A stretch of 9,140 nucleotides of DNA, taken from Spirochaetaceae bacterium (GTDB lineage: Bacteria > Spirochaetota > Spirochaetia > Treponematales > Breznakiellaceae). Positions 1 through 7,605 of this stretch are shown one piece after another. The stretch is taken from the NCBI GenBank assembly GCA_031255395.1, contig JAIRSQ010000175.1:1-9140 (forward strand). Reading direction: 5' to 3'. A program made the translations under genes and the position numbers. Under the pieces are notes generated by a model. The model made no database searches, was not told the DNA's origin, and saw nothing but the letters and a program-made list of their open reading frames with translations. Position 1 is the first letter of the stretch. Every line of letters begins with the position of its first letter.

Positions 1-1
1 C

Positions 2-106
2 GTCCCGGCTATGTCGTTTGTATTTTTAATCATGGGCGCGCTGTGCTTTATATTTTCAGGCGTTGCGGTACTGATCGCTGTTTTCGCAAAAGGAAATGCC
101 GGGTGA
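2..106 (+). CDS. 3' end of a membrane protein gene (partial)
   Basis: This reading frame is open from the left edge of the window and stops at TGA (104-106). The visible 34 residues include a strongly hydrophobic stretch (SFVFLIMGALCFIFSGVAVL and onward) followed by a short polar tail, AKGNAG, so the product ends in a transmembrane helix. An ATG at 11-13 lies in frame, but no Shine-Dalgarno sequence precedes it, so this is more likely the C-terminus of a longer protein than a complete 31-residue one. Its stop codon overlaps the GTG start of aroH in a GTGA arrangement, typical of translational coupling within an operon. Too little is visible to name the family. Confidence 0.6.
   Translation, partial: VPAMSFVFLIMGALCFIFSGVAVLIAVFAKGNAG
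91..94 (+). promoter_or_regulatory. Ribosome binding site of aroH
   Basis: AGGA, part of the purine run AAAAGGA, lies 8 bases before the GTG at 103-105. It supports that GTG as the aroH start over an ATG at position 43. It sits inside the 3' end of the upstream membrane-protein gene. Confidence 0.7.
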
Positions 107-468
107 AAAAACTGTTCGCGCTACGCGGCGCTACGCGGTGCGTTAATAGCGAAGACGATGTCGCGCTACGGGTTTCGGCAATGTACGATGAACTCCTTTC
201 GCTAAACGGCGTCGCGGAACAGGATATAGTGTCACTCCAATTTTCAGTTACCTCCGATATTGACGCCGCAAACCCGGCCGCCGCCCTGCGAAAAACCGGA
301 CGCGCCAAAGACATAGCGCTGTTTGCCGTTCAGGAAGCCCGCTCGATAGACAGCCTGCCGCTAACGATACGCTGCCTGCTCCATTGCTACATGGACGGCG
401 GCGCTTCCCCGCGCCATGTCTACAGAAACGGCGCCGAGGTTCTACGCCCCGACCGCGATCCCGTCTAA
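103..468 (+). CDS. aroH: Chorismate mutase, AroH type
   Basis: The 121-residue product should rearrange chorismate to prephenate in the cytoplasm, the branch step toward phenylalanine and tyrosine. It aligns almost without gaps to my recollection of Bacillus subtilis AroH (127 residues). The catalytic and binding residues are present: Arg8 (B. subtilis Arg7) in RGAT, Arg63, Glu78 in QE, Arg90 in the TIRCLLH segment, Tyr107 in RHVY, and Arg115 in VLRPD. Two active-site-lining positions differ: Phe57 is Asn and Cys75 is Ala. The GTG start is chosen because it has a Shine-Dalgarno 8 bases upstream, overlaps the previous stop (GTGA), and gives the usual family N-terminus MKKLFALRGAT; the extension to the ATG at 43 would add 20 residues with no family counterpart. 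It is probably co-transcribed with the upstream membrane-protein gene. Its TAA stop overlaps the convergent bamA stop. The enzyme is a trimer in characterised relatives. Confidence 0.93.
   Translation: MKKLFALRGATRCVNSEDDVALRVSAMYDELLSLNGVAEQDIVSLQFSVTSDIDAANPAAALRKTGRAKDIALFAVQEARSIDSLPLTIRCLLHCYMDGGASPRHVYRNGAEVLRPDRDPV
118..137 (+). repeat. Perfect 10-bp tandem duplication in aroH
   Basis: GCGCTACGCG occurs twice back to back (118-127 and 128-137), and its first eight bases recur at 163-170. Ten is not a multiple of three, so the two copies are read in different frames. They encode the LRGATR segment that holds the catalytic arginine. Confidence 0.8.
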
Positions 469-3038
469 TACGACGACATTGCGAAGGAAATGATGAAGTC
501 TATACCCGACGAACCGTTGTCGCCGGGCTTACCGCCTATCGCGCCGCGCTGCCACTGGAATTTGCCGTTCGGCGTGCTGAAACGTTTAAGGAACAAGAAG
601 CGGAACGGGAACTGCGGCAGCGCGAACCGCAAGCCGCCGCCAAAACTGTAGCGCATATCGTCCGCAAACGTATGTTCTTCGGCGGTCATATCCCTAAACA
701 TGTCGACAGGTGTAGGGCGGCGCGCCGCCGCGTCAAAAAACATATCAAAAGCGAGAATACCGGGAAAAATCGGTATCCGTATTTCCGCCCAGTTTTCCCA
801 TAACGCGAACCCGCGGTTCAGACGCTCGCCGGTCCAGCCGCGTCCTATAAACATTCCGTCGATGGAAAGCTTGTTAACGTCTTCTATTATGGGCTGATCG
901 TATGGCGCCAGCGGGAATATGAATGAAAGCCCGGTATGCAGCCCCAAAACTCCCTTAAAAGCCCATTTTTCGCTTGCCTGCCAGTTCCAAAGCGTAAGAA
1001 AATATTCAGCCTTCGTCTCGTTACGGGAATAGTATTCAAGTTCGATCTTGTTGGGCAAAAGCCCGTATATGGTTATGCGGTTGCTAAGAAAGTAGCCTTT
1101 TGAAGGATCGTAATATATGTCGCGATCGTCAAGCGAAACGCTAAACGATATTGAGTTGGAGGGCGTCCACTGCTTGTTGCGGGACCGAAGCGTAGGGTCG
1201 AAGGCGCGGTAAATATCGCCGTCAAAATCGTTGTAACGTAGGCCGATTCTAAGTCCGCCGCCTATGCCGAATATGCCAAACGGCAGTATCCAGCGGTAAC
1301 CGGTGGAAACGCCCGTAGAAATGTACCACTGGTCGTACTTCATTAAGAAGTCGCTGGACGGAAGTTTTCCGGCAGCGTCATATTCTTCGAACGATGAAAA
1401 TCCGTCCGGAAAGGCTTTGTCTTCGTCCCCGTTAAAGAACGGCGGTTGGTTGTCCATCTCGGCCAGCCGCTGGGCGTGCTGGAACGTAAGGTCGAAACCG
1501 GCTGAAACAGGCAGCCCGAACATCCAGCGGCGCGTATATTGAAACGAAACTCTCTGCAACTCCGGCGCGGCGTTCACTTCTGCGCCCATGATGTTGCCGT
1601 TGCCGCGAAAATTCCTGTCGTTCCATTTTAGCAACAGCGAAACCGGGAACGAATCCGGATCGCTGGAGCCGGAAAACGAAAGTCCGGCCTGTATATCGGT
1701 CGTAAACTGTTCTTCCACATTGATTATCAGATCCATCAGGCTGTCGGCGCTACCCTGCGGGGTGTCGGGAAACACGTTTGAAAAATACTGTAAATTGTAC
1801 AGGTTGCGAAGACCGTTCATCACTTTGGTTTTAGAGAAGACATCCCCCGGTTCAAGCGGTATCTCGCGCAAAATCACATAGTCTTTCGTTTTCTTGTTCC
1901 CACGGACAAGTATACGCTCAATATGAGCCCTGCCGCGCTCGACAATAGAAACATGGTAGGAGACCGTCCGTTCCGCCGTGTCCCGCTGTTCCTCGCGGCC
2001 TATGCCGTTAAAGATGTATCCGTTTTCATAGTAAAGGTCGGCGACCCGTTGCAAGTCCTGCTCTAGCCTGCCGGCGTTGACGATATCGCCCGTTTTGGAA
2101 TGCACAAGTTTTTCCAGAGTCTCGGTCGAAAAAATTTCGTTCCCGCTGAATGTAACGCCGCCAAACGTGTACTGGCTGCCTTCGTATATGTAAAAAACGA
2201 GGGTAAGATGATGTCCCTTGGCGTCCGTGCGGATTTCGCGGGTTACGTCTATGACTTCCGCGTCGATATAGCCGCGGTCATGGTAGAAGCTGGCTATCGA
2301 GGAGCGGTCGGCTATGAGTTTTGCGTCCTGAAAGGCGCCGTCATTGAACAGATTCGCTTTTTTTAGGCTAAGTTGGTTTTGCAGGGTGTTTCTGGAAAAC
2401 ACGCTGTTGCCTTCAAACCGGATCGCCTCTATCGTTACTTTGGTTCCTTCGTCGATTATGAACGTTATTCTGATGTTGCCGTTCCGATCGGTAGTCGTTT
2501 CGGATCTCACCGTTACGTCGGGAAAGCCTTTTTCGATATATCTGTTGTAGATGGCCTGTTCGTCCGCGCTGATCTTAAGCTGGTTTATCACGTCGTTGGG
2601 CTTTAACAGGATCACGTTTCGAAGGTCGTTGCTCCTTATCCCTTTATTGCCCGAAAATACGACGCTCGAAACGACAGGCCGTTCGACAACGGTGAAATTT
2701 ATTATTACGGCACTGCCGACAATGTCGGCGGGTATGGCGGAAGGATTTATGCTTTCAAACAGTTCCAGCGCGTAGAGCTGCCCGTACAGCTCCGCGTAAA
2801 GCTCGTCGCTAAAGGTCTTGCCCACATACTGTCCGGTTACGCCTTCAAGGTCGGCAACTTTTACATGGTTAAGCCCGCTAAACGTTATACGCTCTATCGG
2901 TTTGCCGATATACCATCCTTCTTCCTGTTGGGCAAAAACGCCGCCGGCCTGCAAAAAAATCAGTATTCCCGCAAACGCCGCGACTGCCCGCGTCCGCGAA
3001 AACGCATTCGGCGCATCTTTTAAAACTCTCAATGTCAA
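465..3038 (-). CDS. bamA: Outer membrane protein assembly factor BamA
   Basis: BamA is the central Omp85-family barrel of the BAM machine, which folds and inserts beta-barrel proteins into the outer membrane. The 857-residue product has a signal peptide (hydrophobic core about 18-32, likely cleavage VFA|QQ after residue 36). Five POTRA domains follow, roughly 44-118, 121-199, 200-289, 290-369 and 372-446, with typical elements such as IRFEGNSVFS, VTFSGNEIFS and ILVRGNKKTKDYVILREIPL. The C-terminal barrel spans about 447-857. Loop-6 motif GRGW (732-735) stands where proteobacterial BamA has (V/I)RGF/Y, and the chain ends in Tyr. Length is close to T. pallidum Tp92/TP0326 (about 837). The start is TTG with GAGGA 9 bases upstream; no in-frame ATG lies nearby. 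It begins 29 bases after tamB, so the two are almost surely co-transcribed. No skp gene follows; aroH faces it and overlaps its TAG stop. Confidence 0.96.
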   Translation of the reverse strand: MTLRVLKDAPNAFSRTRAVAAFAGILIFLQAGGVFAQQEEGWYIGKPIERITFSGLNHVKVADLEGVTGQYVGKTFSDELYAELYGQLYALELFESINPSAIPADIVGSAVIINFTVVERPVVSSVVFSGNKGIRSNDLRNVILLKPNDVINQLKISADEQAIYNRYIEKGFPDVTVRSETTTDRNGNIRITFIIDEGTKVTIEAIRFEGNSVFSRNTLQNQLSLKKANLFNDGAFQDAKLIADRSSIASFYHDRGYIDAEVIDVTREIRTDAKGHHLTLVFYIYEGSQYTFGGVTFSGNEIFSTETLEKLVHSKTGDIVNAGRLEQDLQRVADLYYENGYIFNGIGREEQRDTAERTVSYHVSIVERGRAHIERILVRGNKKTKDYVILREIPLEPGDVFSKTKVMNGLRNLYNLQYFSNVFPDTPQGSADSLMDLIINVEEQFTTDIQAGLSFSGSSDPDSFPVSLLLKWNDRNFRGNGNIMGAEVNAAPELQRVSFQYTRRWMFGLPVSAGFDLTFQHAQRLAEMDNQPPFFNGDEDKAFPDGFSSFEEYDAAGKLPSSDFLMKYDQWYISTGVSTGYRWILPFGIFGIGGGLRIGLRYNDFDGDIYRAFDPTLRSRNKQWTPSNSISFSVSLDDRDIYYDPSKGYFLSNRITIYGLLPNKIELEYYSRNETKAEYFLTLWNWQASEKWAFKGVLGLHTGLSFIFPLAPYDQPIIEDVNKLSIDGMFIGRGWTGERLNRGFALWENWAEIRIPIFPGILAFDMFFDAAARRPTPVDMFRDMTAEEHTFADDMRYSFGGGLRFALPQFPFRFLFLKRFSTPNGKFQWQRGAIGGKPGDNGSSGIDFIISFAMSSY

Positions 3039-3052
3039 ATTAATATATCCTC
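3036..3052 (-). promoter_or_regulatory. TTG start and ribosome binding site of bamA
   Basis: On the minus strand GAGGA (3052-3048) is followed by a 9-base A/T spacer and then TTG (3038-3036). An ATG overlapping this purine run is in another frame and meets TAA after three codons, so TTG is the best start. A second in-frame TTG two codons later is spaced less well. Confidence 0.75.
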
Positions 3053-3067
3053 ATTCCAGCATTTAAG

Positions 3068-6000
3068 TCAAGGCAACGTCCACTTTTTAGACAGCGTTAT
3101 CTTGTTATCGCTGACCCACGCGTTTTCCGGAAGCGTAGGAGTCAAATCCCAGCGAATATCGAACAGCGGCCCCCTGAACTCCACGCTCAAATCCGGTTCC
3201 ACCCGCATACCGCCAAAGTTCGCTCTGAGCGGGTCGTAACGCAACGACAGCATCGCCTGAAGAAAGAGGCCTGCGCCAATGTACTTACCTAAGAAAACAG
3301 TTGTGTTGTCGAAATAGTTACCGATTCGCGGGTCGTTTTGCGCCCGTATTCGAGCGTTTTCAGCGTCATCCGCTCTGTTCGTATCCCTGAACATATTCAA
3401 CAGTATAGCGTTTTGCAATGCCTGAGTCCGCAGTGAAAACATATCGATATGCAAAAAATCGCGGACAGCCCTTTCAAAGCGGCGCACAACGCCGAACTGG
3501 GCGAGCACGTCGGCGGTAGATGAAACGAAGGCGCGCTGTATAACGCTGTCTTCCGACGGATCGCCTGAAAGCTTGTCTCCCAGCAGCATGAAAATTTCGG
3601 CCTGAGAAAGCGCCGGGCTCGCCTCGAAGCGGGGTGTAAACGAGCTGAGAGGCTGGTTTTCGATGATCATGGAAATCGTTACCGGCTCGTTGTTGGCGCG
3701 GTCGCGGGTTTCGGCAACAGCGCTGAACCGCGGGTCAAACTGCACTTCGCTCTCGTTGAAATTCATCTGGCCTTCTTTTATGTAGAAACTGCGCTGAAAA
3801 TAGAATACCTCGCCGCCGCGTATTTCAATGTCTCCGGTTATCGAGAAATTGCCGGAGAGGGTGTCGTTTACTATCCTTATGCTAGAGCCGGCGGCGGCGT
3901 AAGCCTGCAATATCGGAATGTTCATGTTCGGCCAAAGGAACGCGACTTTTCTGCCTGCCGTGATTGACAGGTCTGTCTGTATGTCCTGCCTTCCCCGTCT
4001 GTCGCCGTTTTCGCCTTCCTCAGCGGAGCTCGCCGCCAGGGATATTTCCGCGTTGTCGCTGCCTATTTCGCCCGAAATTTTTAATGTCTGGCCGTCGCTG
4101 TTCAGATTGAGGCGGCCAAACACCGTCCCGTCTACAAAAAAGCCCGCTATAACCGTGTTCAATCTGACCGGATTTTTTTGCGACAGCGCGATGGACATGT
4201 CGAACGACATCGGCAGCCAGCGGGACATAATAAAGCTGCCTCTAATCACGCCCTCGCCGTTTCCCGCTCTTACGTTTAACGGTTCAAGGCGTATCTCGTT
4301 GCCGTTGAAGGTCAAAAACGCCGGAATAGGGCCTATCTCGTCCGCCAGCAATGAGCGAATGCCCAGCCTTAGGCTGTTCACGCTCGCGGTCCCGAAAAAT
4401 TCCGGATCATTTAGCGGCCCTGATATGCGGATGTCGGCGACCACGAACCCGCCGGAAATACTGACGCTGTCCGTCGGCATGTACGGCCAAAAGCGGGAAA
4501 CGTCTATGTACAGGCTATTGGCTTCCGCGTCTATCTCGCCGTTCCTGATAAAACCCGCCATAGTCCCGATTACGGGCATCGGGTACGAAAAGGCCGCAAA
4601 AAAATCCCCGTTTTCGTTTATTTGCAGACGCGCCATGTTTTCCAGACCGCCCACAGCGTTCCATATATTCCCGTTTCTGGAAAGTTTGAAATCTAAACGT
4701 TCTTTGCTTTCAAACGTGCCTATCACGGTATTCTCAAAATTGATCAAGAGGTCAAACGATTTCAGCGCCGATTTGAAGTCAGACCACGAATCGGACTTGG
4801 CGAAACTGGCGTTCATATTCATTTCCGTGTTAAAATCGCCGCTAAAGCCGTTGCCCCAAATATGCGCGGACGAGTTTAGACTGGACTCGCTCAGGTTTAT
4901 ATTGAGGAACGGTATATCCGCAAAAAAGGCGCCGTAGCTTACCGACGTGTCGCTTATGTCGAGCCTCGCGTTGTCAAACGAGCCGCTTCCGCTCAGCGTT
5001 ACGGGCTGTCCCTGGAACACGCCGCGTAGCGACGATAGATTTACGGCCGCCGACCAGTTTTCCTGCGTCTTGAAGAATCCTATATCTCCCGTGATAAACA
5101 TATTGTTATTGCCGCCAAAAAAACGGCCGCTTTGCAGTTCCGATACCTCCGCCCAAACAAACAGCGACCCCTCGTCGTACCTTACCTCGGCGTCAAGAGT
5201 CTCGACATTGTCAGCTGTACGCAGCCCTACATTGCCGTTAAATGACGCTTCGCCCCCCGTGAAAAAACCTTCCCATACGCCCGCGGCTCCGCCGTACATC
5301 GCTCCGCGTCCGTCATCAAAGTATATCCGCCCGAAATTCGCCCCGCTCTGATTCACGCTGCCGGCAAACTCGACAGTCGCGGACAGATCGGCGGAAAAAG
5401 CGCTTTTTAAGCCGGAAATTTTGAATCTTTCAACGTTGACGTTCCATGAACCGGGAAAATCGTAGCGGAAACCGACTTCAGCGGAAACTTCCGCGTAACC
5501 GTTTGTCAGCGGAAACCGGGGCGCGTCCGCCAGCAGGAGGCCTGCAAACGCCCCTCTTTGGAAAAGGTTGACATTTAAGTCTATGCCGAGCGAGCTCGAA
5601 ATATTGAGGGAGTTCTTTTCAAGCAGGCTTGCCTGAAACGTGTAAGCTCCGTTATTCGTCCGTAATTCAGCGTTAAAAAGCATGTCGTTAAGGTTTTCAA
5701 ACATGGCGGATGCCAATATATTGATGCCTTTGCCGTTCCAAACGATGCGCCCTTCGCTAAGTTCCGCTCCGTCTCCGTTGCCGGAGAGCGAAAGGCTGGC
5801 CCATATATTGCTGCCGCCTTCCCACGCCACAATAAAGTGGGGGACATTGTACAAAAAGTCTTTGAAGTCGGTGGAAACAAAAATTTCGCTTGTCATCATA
5901 ATATTGTCAAGTAAATACTGCGATATTAACGGGAAATGCGGGATTTCGACCGCGCAGGCAGTCATTTTCAGTATGTCGCTCATGGAAATCGTCTCGATTT

Positions 6001-7528
6001 CAAGGCGCGCCTCCATGCTTTTGCCGCCAAAATCGATTGAACCGTCCAATGTAATCGGCGAAAAACTCGCTTCGTCATAACTTTCAGCGTTTTTAATGCG
6101 AAAAGCGGTCATCGAAAAATCAATATTGTCGCCCGCATGATCGACAGTAATGTCGACGGCCTGCAATTCGACATTGTCGCCGGACGCGTCCGCCGGATGC
6201 CCTATCATAAAAGTTTCGGCAAAAAAGTTTACCGCGCTGCCGGAGGACGAGACGAGAAAGTTGCCGTTTAACGAGCTGTGGCGCCCGCCGCGCGCCTGAC
6301 TCGCAAAGCTAAAATCATTCAGCGCAAGCTCGCCTGTAGGCATAAGCGGCTTGAACCCGAGACTGCCCCGCCAAACCAGGCCTCCGCGGGGCATGGAAAG
6401 TTCAAGTCTGTCAAAACGCGCCATGCCGGCGTCTCCGTCCGCGTCCAGAACGAAACTGCCGCTGCCGACTGGCGAGGCCCTATCAAGCGTTCCACGCAGC
6501 GAAGCGGTATAGGCAAGGCCTTCCGTCTTGCCAAACGAAGCCGTCGCGTTCCCGGAAAGCCGCGTCCCCAGCCATCTGTTCCACGACTTAAGTTCCGGCG
6601 AAAATTCCAGCGCGCGCGACGGCGCAAAATCAGCAAAACTCGCCTTGGCCCGCATAAAAGAATCGGCAAAGCTGTAATCCGCCTGCAAATCGTATCTTTC
6701 CTTATCCCCTATCTTTTGGACGCGCAGGCTGTCTCCCGTCAGCCTTGCGAGCAGTTCCAGCCTGTTCACGTTAAAATATGACGTTTTTACGCCTGAAAAT
6801 GACACTTTCATGTCGCTTGCGCCGTTCAGTCTGTCGTAAACTCCGTCGATACGAGCGGAAAAGGCGGCGGAAATCCGCGCGGGGCGTTCCAGCCACGCGT
6901 CCGCACGTGCCGAAAGACTGAATCGCAGAATTTTATCGCCCAGTCGCGCCGAAAACGCCGCCTTTTCGAGCGCGGCCTCGCTTTTTCCCGCCGTAAACCG
7001 GATAACCCCGTCCGAAAGCCGCAAGTCGAGGTTTTTAGGAGCCATTCCTATCAGATCTTTGATTCTTTCCGGCAGGTTTCCGCCGCTACCGCCGTCGAAC
7101 AGTCCGTCGACGTCTTTTTCGGTCTTCATCTCGATGACAAAGCCCTTGGCATCGACCAGCCTTAGCGCGTCAAGTCGTCCTTCCCCGGCGGGCGGCGACA
7201 GAATTCCCGCCAGCGAATACCCCGCTCGCAGCCTCTTCACTTTTATCAGCGAAAACAAATCGTCCTCGCCGCCATAAATTTCTATGTTTTTGATATCTAT
7301 CGCGCCCAAAATGGACGGACTCATCGAGCCGTAGGTTACCGTTTTTCCAAGCAGTCTCTCAAGCGCCGCAACGCATTCCCGTTGCAAGACCGCTGCCCGC
7401 GCAAAAAGCCCCCGCTGGACAGGCCGCAAAGCCGCCGCGCTCATCGCGACAAGCGCCAAAAAGAGAACGATTCGTATGTCAAACAGGCTTTTTCTACTCA
7501 TTCCTGCCCGCGACCCGTCATAATACAC
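3068..7528 (-). CDS. tamB: TamB-like translocation/assembly protein (DUF490)
   Basis: TamB is an AsmA-superfamily bridge protein, anchored in the inner membrane and spanning the periplasm, implicated in outer-membrane protein assembly and phospholipid transport. The 1486-residue product has one N-terminal membrane anchor (about 19-34). A very long beta-rich middle follows with alternating hydrophobic residues and many N/G/D turns. The DUF490 region covers roughly the last 370 residues and includes GDIEIRGGEVFYFQ near 1236, QAEIFMLLGD (1309-1318) and the FLGKYIGAGLFLQ segment near 1411 with the final beta strands. It is longer than E. coli TamB (1259). A polar stretch at about 1380-1410 looks like an insertion. 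In Borrelia burgdorferi the TamB homologue BB0794 has been reported to interact with BamA, and no TamA is present there; the adjacent bamA here fits that model. The start is uncertain: GTG at 7528, with GGGG only 2 bases before it, or ATG at 7501, which gives MSRKSLFDIRI directly before the anchor. Confidence 0.92.
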   Translation of the reverse strand: MYYDGSRAGMSRKSLFDIRIVLFLALVAMSAAALRPVQRGLFARAAVLQRECVAALERLLGKTVTYGSMSPSILGAIDIKNIEIYGGEDDLFSLIKVKRLRAGYSLAGILSPPAGEGRLDALRLVDAKGFVIEMKTEKDVDGLFDGGSGGNLPERIKDLIGMAPKNLDLRLSDGVIRFTAGKSEAALEKAAFSARLGDKILRFSLSARADAWLERPARISAAFSARIDGVYDRLNGASDMKVSFSGVKTSYFNVNRLELLARLTGDSLRVQKIGDKERYDLQADYSFADSFMRAKASFADFAPSRALEFSPELKSWNRWLGTRLSGNATASFGKTEGLAYTASLRGTLDRASPVGSGSFVLDADGDAGMARFDRLELSMPRGGLVWRGSLGFKPLMPTGELALNDFSFASQARGGRHSSLNGNFLVSSSGSAVNFFAETFMIGHPADASGDNVELQAVDITVDHAGDNIDFSMTAFRIKNAESYDEASFSPITLDGSIDFGGKSMEARLEIETISMSDILKMTACAVEIPHFPLISQYLLDNIMMTSEIFVSTDFKDFLYNVPHFIVAWEGGSNIWASLSLSGNGDGAELSEGRIVWNGKGINILASAMFENLNDMLFNAELRTNNGAYTFQASLLEKNSLNISSSLGIDLNVNLFQRGAFAGLLLADAPRFPLTNGYAEVSAEVGFRYDFPGSWNVNVERFKISGLKSAFSADLSATVEFAGSVNQSGANFGRIYFDDGRGAMYGGAAGVWEGFFTGGEASFNGNVGLRTADNVETLDAEVRYDEGSLFVWAEVSELQSGRFFGGNNNMFITGDIGFFKTQENWSAAVNLSSLRGVFQGQPVTLSGSGSFDNARLDISDTSVSYGAFFADIPFLNINLSESSLNSSAHIWGNGFSGDFNTEMNMNASFAKSDSWSDFKSALKSFDLLINFENTVIGTFESKERLDFKLSRNGNIWNAVGGLENMARLQINENGDFFAAFSYPMPVIGTMAGFIRNGEIDAEANSLYIDVSRFWPYMPTDSVSISGGFVVADIRISGPLNDPEFFGTASVNSLRLGIRSLLADEIGPIPAFLTFNGNEIRLEPLNVRAGNGEGVIRGSFIMSRWLPMSFDMSIALSQKNPVRLNTVIAGFFVDGTVFGRLNLNSDGQTLKISGEIGSDNAEISLAASSAEEGENGDRRGRQDIQTDLSITAGRKVAFLWPNMNIPILQAYAAAGSSIRIVNDTLSGNFSITGDIEIRGGEVFYFQRSFYIKEGQMNFNESEVQFDPRFSAVAETRDRANNEPVTISMIIENQPLSSFTPRFEASPALSQAEIFMLLGDKLSGDPSEDSVIQRAFVSSTADVLAQFGVVRRFERAVRDFLHIDMFSLRTQALQNAILLNMFRDTNRADDAENARIRAQNDPRIGNYFDNTTVFLGKYIGAGLFLQAMLSLRYDPLRANFGGMRVEPDLSVEFRGPLFDIRWDLTPTLPENAWVSDNKITLSKKWTLP

Positions 7529-7605
7529 TACCCCATATCATTATCGGCGTTAAACATGCGGACGCGGATTTATACAAACAAGATTCGATTATGGCTTGCG
7601 CAAAG

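Noticed and set aside
716..729. Perfect 14-base palindrome GGCGGCGCGCCGCC followed by an A-run
   Set aside because: It lies inside bamA in codons for an Ala/Arg/Pro stretch. It has no loop, and no T-run follows it on either strand, so it is not a credible terminator.
384..803. A 139-codon plus-strand frame across the aroH-bamA junction
   Set aside because: It is out of frame with aroH and antisense to the bamA barrel region. Its translation is a composition-driven Arg-rich sequence without family features.
3918..4937. A 339-codon open frame on the plus strand
   Set aside because: It lies wholly antisense to tamB, whose frame has a clear family match. The translation is low-complexity and Ser/Pro/Leu-rich, as expected of a shadow frame, and shows no domain.
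6278..6781. A 167-codon plus-strand frame rich in Arg, Lys and Pro
   Set aside because: It is antisense to tamB. The basic composition follows from the complementary strand of the tamB codons, and I see no convincing start site.
7529..7605. Possible promoter in the prfA-tamB gap (TATAAA on the minus strand at 7574-7569; TTGACT near the prfA stop)
   Set aside because: No -35 element is properly spaced from TATAAA, and the hexamer 17 bases after TTGACT matches a -10 poorly. The TTGCGCAA palindrome at 7596-7603 is only 8 bases. This is too weak to call.
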